From: SAR324 cluster bacterium REDSEA-S27_B3
Lineage (GTDB): Bacteria > SAR324 > NAC60-12
DNA length: 64,000 nucleotides
Reading direction: 5' to 3'
Assembly (NCBI GenBank): GCA_001627865.1
Contig: LUQO01000016.1
Location: 1 to 64,000, forward strand
The notes beneath the pieces are model-generated. The model had not been told where the DNA came from. It saw only the letters and a list, made by a program, of their open reading frames with translations, and did no database searches. The position numbers and the translations under genes are program-made. Shown here piece by piece: positions 61,308 to 64,000 of the stretch (the stretch's first letter is position 1; each line of letters opens with the position of its first letter).

Positions 61308-61874
61308 TTGGATAAAAATTTAATTCGTAAAACAGTGCTGCGTCAACGGAGAGCATTGCCTGCGCCCTCAAAATCCCTGGCAGAATCGCTGATGCTGCAA
61401 TTCCTGCAAAACTGGGAGGTTTTCAAAAATGCTTCTGCTGTTCATATTTTTCTCTCAACAAAAGACGAAACTGAGACCAGGCCTTTAATTGAGTTATGCT
61501 GGAATTCTGAAAAAAAGACAGGAGTTCCGGTAGTTCTTCCGGACTCTTTCATACTCGGTCATACTGAAATTAAATCCTTTAAAGATTTAAAGTCCGGTGC
61601 TTATGGAATTCTGGAGCCAATCCCGGAACAGCGTATATCAATGGTTCCGGAGATGTTTGACCTTGTGATTGTTCCAGGAGTTGCTTTCGATCGGCAAGGT
61701 GGAAGGCTCGGACACGGCAAAGGCTACTATGATCGATTCCTGGAACAAACAAGTGCTTTCCGTCTGGGATTGGCTTTTGATTGTCAGCTTATTGATAAAG
61801 TACCTGTTGAATTGCATGATGTACCAATGCATGCGATATTAACAGAATCCGGAATTGTTGAGATTAATTCCTGA
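61308..61874 (+). CDS. 5-formyltetrahydrofolate cyclo-ligase
   Basis: ATP-dependent conversion of 5-formyl-THF to 5,10-methenyl-THF. The 188-residue product begins at a TTG codon. It has an N-terminal basic helix (RKTVLRQRRALPAPSKS), the central VPGVAFDRQG element, and the signature GRLGHGKGYYDRFL. It matches the YgfA/MTHFS family in length and motif order. Location with ahcY fits one-carbon metabolism. Confidence 0.93.
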   Translation: MDKNLIRKTVLRQRRALPAPSKSLAESLMLQFLQNWEVFKNASAVHIFLSTKDETETRPLIELCWNSEKKTGVPVVLPDSFILGHTEIKSFKDLKSGAYGILEPIPEQRISMVPEMFDLVIVPGVAFDRQGGRLGHGKGYYDRFLEQTSAFRLGLAFDCQLIDKVPVELHDVPMHAILTESGIVEINS

Positions 61875-61954
61875 TGAAACAGTACAATGGAATAATATTC
61901 CTTATGAAACTGTAATTCACCTGACCCCACCAAAATCAGTCTGATCTCCCTGAA

Positions 61955-62599
61955 ATGAAAAAATGGTTGATTGTCATTATTCTTTTTTTAGGACTAGTAA
62001 CAATAACGATTTCCCAATACAAACCAATCCTTAGCGGTTACGCTAAGTTTTTCACTGTCAATAATGCTACTGCAGGAGCTGATGTGATCGTGGTGCTTTC
62101 TGGTGGAAAAGACACCAGAATACCTCACGCAATAAATTTGTATTCCGAAGGCTTTGCTCCACGAATCCTGCTGACCGATGAAAAAAAGAGAAATATCCGT
62201 TTCGTTCATCTGTTTCCCACCAATCAGGAGATAGCTCAGGCCATGATTGACGAACTTGAGATGAATATTCCAGTTATGACAATTCCCTCTCTTAAAGGCG
62301 GTGCGACATCAACTTTTGATGAAGCATATGATTTACTAAAGTTTTGTCAAAAAAAGAGATTTCGACACTTAATTCTTGTTACAGATGCTTTTCACACACG
62401 TCGTGCCTACCATGCTTTTCAAACTGTTTTTGAAAATACAGAAATTCGGATAGAAATGTCTGCCGCATCAAACGAAATTTTTAATGAAAACAATTGGTGG
62501 ACTTCTGATCAGGGTATTTCTGCTTATGTTTTAGAAAGCATCAAGTATCCTGTTTATCTGCTTTCCTCAAGTAACGTAACTTTCATCCGAAACGACTAG
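61955..62599 (+). CDS. DUF218 / YdcF-SanA family membrane-anchored protein
   Basis: A 214-residue protein with an N-terminal signal anchor (KKWLIVIILFLGLVTITI) and the DUF218 fold: DVIVVLSGGKDTRIPHAINLYSEG, ILLTDEKK, and STFDEAYDLLKFCQ with ILVTDAFHTRRA. Family members are implicated in envelope or exopolysaccharide functions and their biochemistry is unclear. Its last base is the first base of the following GTG start. Confidence 0.85.
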   Translation: MKKWLIVIILFLGLVTITISQYKPILSGYAKFFTVNNATAGADVIVVLSGGKDTRIPHAINLYSEGFAPRILLTDEKKRNIRFVHLFPTNQEIAQAMIDELEMNIPVMTIPSLKGGATSTFDEAYDLLKFCQKKRFRHLILVTDAFHTRRAYHAFQTVFENTEIRIEMSAASNEIFNENNWWTSDQGISAYVLESIKYPVYLLSSSNVTFIRND

Positions 62600-63033
62600 T
62601 GATAGAAAAACCTCTCTTAATTCGACCTTTTCAAAAAGATGATGAAGACGCATTAGTCTTGTTGTGGCAAATTTGTGAATTAACAGTACCATGGAATAAT
62701 CCATATAAAGACATTGCCAGAAAGCTTGAGTTACAGGCTGAGCTGTTTTTGGTGGGATATCTGGAAAACCGTTTAGTTGCTTCAGTGATGGGTGGTTATG
62801 AAGGACACCGAGGATGGATAAATTATTTTGCGGTACATCCGGAATTTCAAAAGAAGGGTTACGGAAAGCAGCTCATGGACTCTATTGAAAAAGGACTTCG
62901 TAAGATGGGGTGTCCTAAAATCAATTTACAGATTCGTGCAGGTAACGATAAGGTTTTGACATACTATCAAAATCTTGGATTTGTAGAGGATAAGGTCATC
63001 AGTATGGGGAAAAGACTTGTAGATGACCAGTAA
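62599..63033 (+). CDS. GNAT family N-acetyltransferase (YpeA-like)
   Basis: A 144-residue acetyltransferase that starts at GTG 62599, sharing a base with the stop of the previous gene. Motif A reads FAVHPEFQKKGYGKQLMD. The later YYQNLGF element is typical of the fold. The N-terminal part (PFQKDDEDALVLLWQIC...NNP) resembles YpeA-type enzymes. The substrate is unknown. Confidence 0.88.
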   Translation: MIEKPLLIRPFQKDDEDALVLLWQICELTVPWNNPYKDIARKLELQAELFLVGYLENRLVASVMGGYEGHRGWINYFAVHPEFQKKGYGKQLMDSIEKGLRKMGCPKINLQIRAGNDKVLTYYQNLGFVEDKVISMGKRLVDDQ

Positions 63034-63082
63034 TAATGTTAGACAAAAGATAATTAATCATACTCTTAATTTGAGATAATCT

Positions 63083-64000
63083 ATGCCTGAATTGATAATG
63101 AGTACCGTATTTATTGTTGGCGGACTCATTTTACTTTTTTTTGGAGCAGACTGGCTGGTCAAAGGTGCGGTGACACTTGCACTGCTTTTGGGGTTAAGTC
63201 CTCTGATTGTTGGGCTAACAGTTGTAGCTCTGGGAACAAGTTTGCCGGAAGCGCTTGTCAGTGTACAGGCTGCCTTAGGAAATCAAGGTGGGATAGCACT
63301 TGGTAATGTTATAGGATCAAATATCCTTAATATAGCCTTAATTCTGGGACTATCTGCTTTGATACAACCACTAAAAGTTGATTCACATCTGGTTAAGGCC
63401 GATGTTCCACTGCTTGCTGGAGCATCATTTTTACTGCTTGTTTTGCTGGAAGATTTACACATTTCACGTATGGAAGGAGCATTTTTACTGCTTTGTATTT
63501 TTGGTTACGTGGCTGGGAACATCATGACCGTTAAAAGAACTTCTCCGGAAGAGGATCAAATAGAAGGCATGGAAATTCCGGAAGATCCAGGCAAGCATTT
63601 GATGCGGGACATAGGGCTGTTAATTCTTGGTTTGGTAACACTGGCATTTGGTTCAGAATTTCTTGTTTCCGGGGCAGTTGACCTTGCCAGACTTTGGGGA
63701 TTAAGCGAAGCATTAATTGGTCTGACTATTGTTTCAATTGGAACAGGTACTCCGGAACTGGCAACAGCTCTTATGGCTGCTTACCGGAAGACTGCTGACA
63801 TTGCGATAGGAAATGCTGTAGGTTCTAATCTGTTTAACATCATGTTTGTAGTAGGCATTGCCGGTCTGATTGCTCCAATGGACGCCAACGGCATTAAATC
63901 CTCTGACCTTTACGTGATGTTAGGTCTGGCAATTCTGCTACTTCCTACTGTGTGGACAGGCCATGTTCTTGACCGCAAGGAAGGATTTCTTTTTCTGGCG
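63083..64000 (+). CDS. Calcium/sodium antiporter (YrbG/CaCA family), truncated by window end
   Basis: An open frame from ATG 63083 running off the window (306 codons seen). Two homologous membrane halves carry the CaCA alpha repeats: GTSLPEALVS with GNVIGSNILN in the first half, and GTGTPELATAL with GNAVGSNLFN in the second. The loop between them is short and acidic. It exchanges Ca2+ (or another cation) for Na+ across the inner membrane. It follows the GNAT gene by 49 nt; only the last residues are missing. Confidence 0.93.
   Translation, partial: MPELIMSTVFIVGGLILLFFGADWLVKGAVTLALLLGLSPLIVGLTVVALGTSLPEALVSVQAALGNQGGIALGNVIGSNILNIALILGLSALIQPLKVDSHLVKADVPLLAGASFLLLVLLEDLHISRMEGAFLLLCIFGYVAGNIMTVKRTSPEEDQIEGMEIPEDPGKHLMRDIGLLILGLVTLAFGSEFLVSGAVDLARLWGLSEALIGLTIVSIGTGTPELATALMAAYRKTADIAIGNAVGSNLFNIMFVVGIAGLIAPMDANGIKSSDLYVMLGLAILLLPTVWTGHVLDRKEGFLFLA

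Overview
The window is a densely packed, moderately AT-rich chromosomal stretch from an aerobic, heterotrophic Gram-negative bacterium. The evidence is outer-membrane-type proteins, lipoproteins with lipoboxes, an aa3/caa3-type cytochrome oxidase operon, heme A synthesis, HtpG, YgfZ and a eukaryotic-like (type 2) IleS. Gene content and style fit a marine deltaproteobacterium-like lineage such as SAR324, but no rRNA or other decisive marker is present, so this placement is inference. No phage, plasmid backbone or CRISPR array is visible.

Left part (0-12.5 kb): tRNA-Arg(TCT); a yicC / archaeal-type CMP-kinase pair; htpG; a GNAT enzyme; acylphosphatase. Then comes a minus-strand envelope cluster: a secreted LolA-like protein with a Cys-rich extension, a DUF1302-like outer-membrane protein with an 11-copy acidic 14-residue repeat, a 1,200-residue MMPL/RND transporter fused to two cyclic-nucleotide-binding-like domains, and a CheY-like receiver. 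This is the most distinctive multi-gene system in the window.

Nucleotide, folate and riboflavin part (12.7-34.2 kb): guaB with a lipoprotein; ygfZ and folD divergent; a nucleoside-import operon (BMP binding protein, nucleoside hydrolase, ATPase, two permeases, plus an unexpected ketoacyl synthase III) behind a structured leader ending in an intrinsic terminator; tsaD; a reductase-only RibD and RibBA; a catalytically degenerate COG2187 pseudokinase; ileS; and a biotin-dependent carboxylase alpha subunit.

Accessory part (34.2-40.1 kb): long gene-poor spacers rich in palindromes, four GC-rich 'CCCTCTCCC...GGGAGAGGG' repeats and a pentanucleotide microsatellite. Between them lie a SnoaL-like protein, a secreted protein, AmrS and AmrB of the AmmeMemoRadiSam group, and a short Bacteroidetes-like AMP nucleosidase.

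Pyrimidine catabolism part (40.2-48.6 kb, minus strand): beta-ureidopropionase, PreT and PreA (dihydropyrimidine dehydrogenase), only the C-terminal quarter of dihydropyrimidinase, and an NMT1/THI5-type ABC transporter interrupted by a frameshifted ORF6N gene. With the nucleoside importer, nucleoside hydrolase and AMP nucleosidase this suggests scavenging of nucleosides and bases, but the pathway's second enzyme is broken here.

Respiratory part (48.9-56.0 kb): ctaB, a 34-residue membrane protein, coxB, coxA, two coxC-type genes, coxD and a small CxxC membrane protein, facing DUF420 and ctaA. CoxA lacks the canonical K-channel threonine and lysine. The right end holds an orphan histidine kinase, an AT-rich 0.5 kb leader with a perfect 14-bp palindrome, then ahcY, a lipoprotein, 5-formyl-THF cyclo-ligase, a DUF218 protein, a GNAT enzyme and a Ca2+/Na+ antiporter cut by the window edge.
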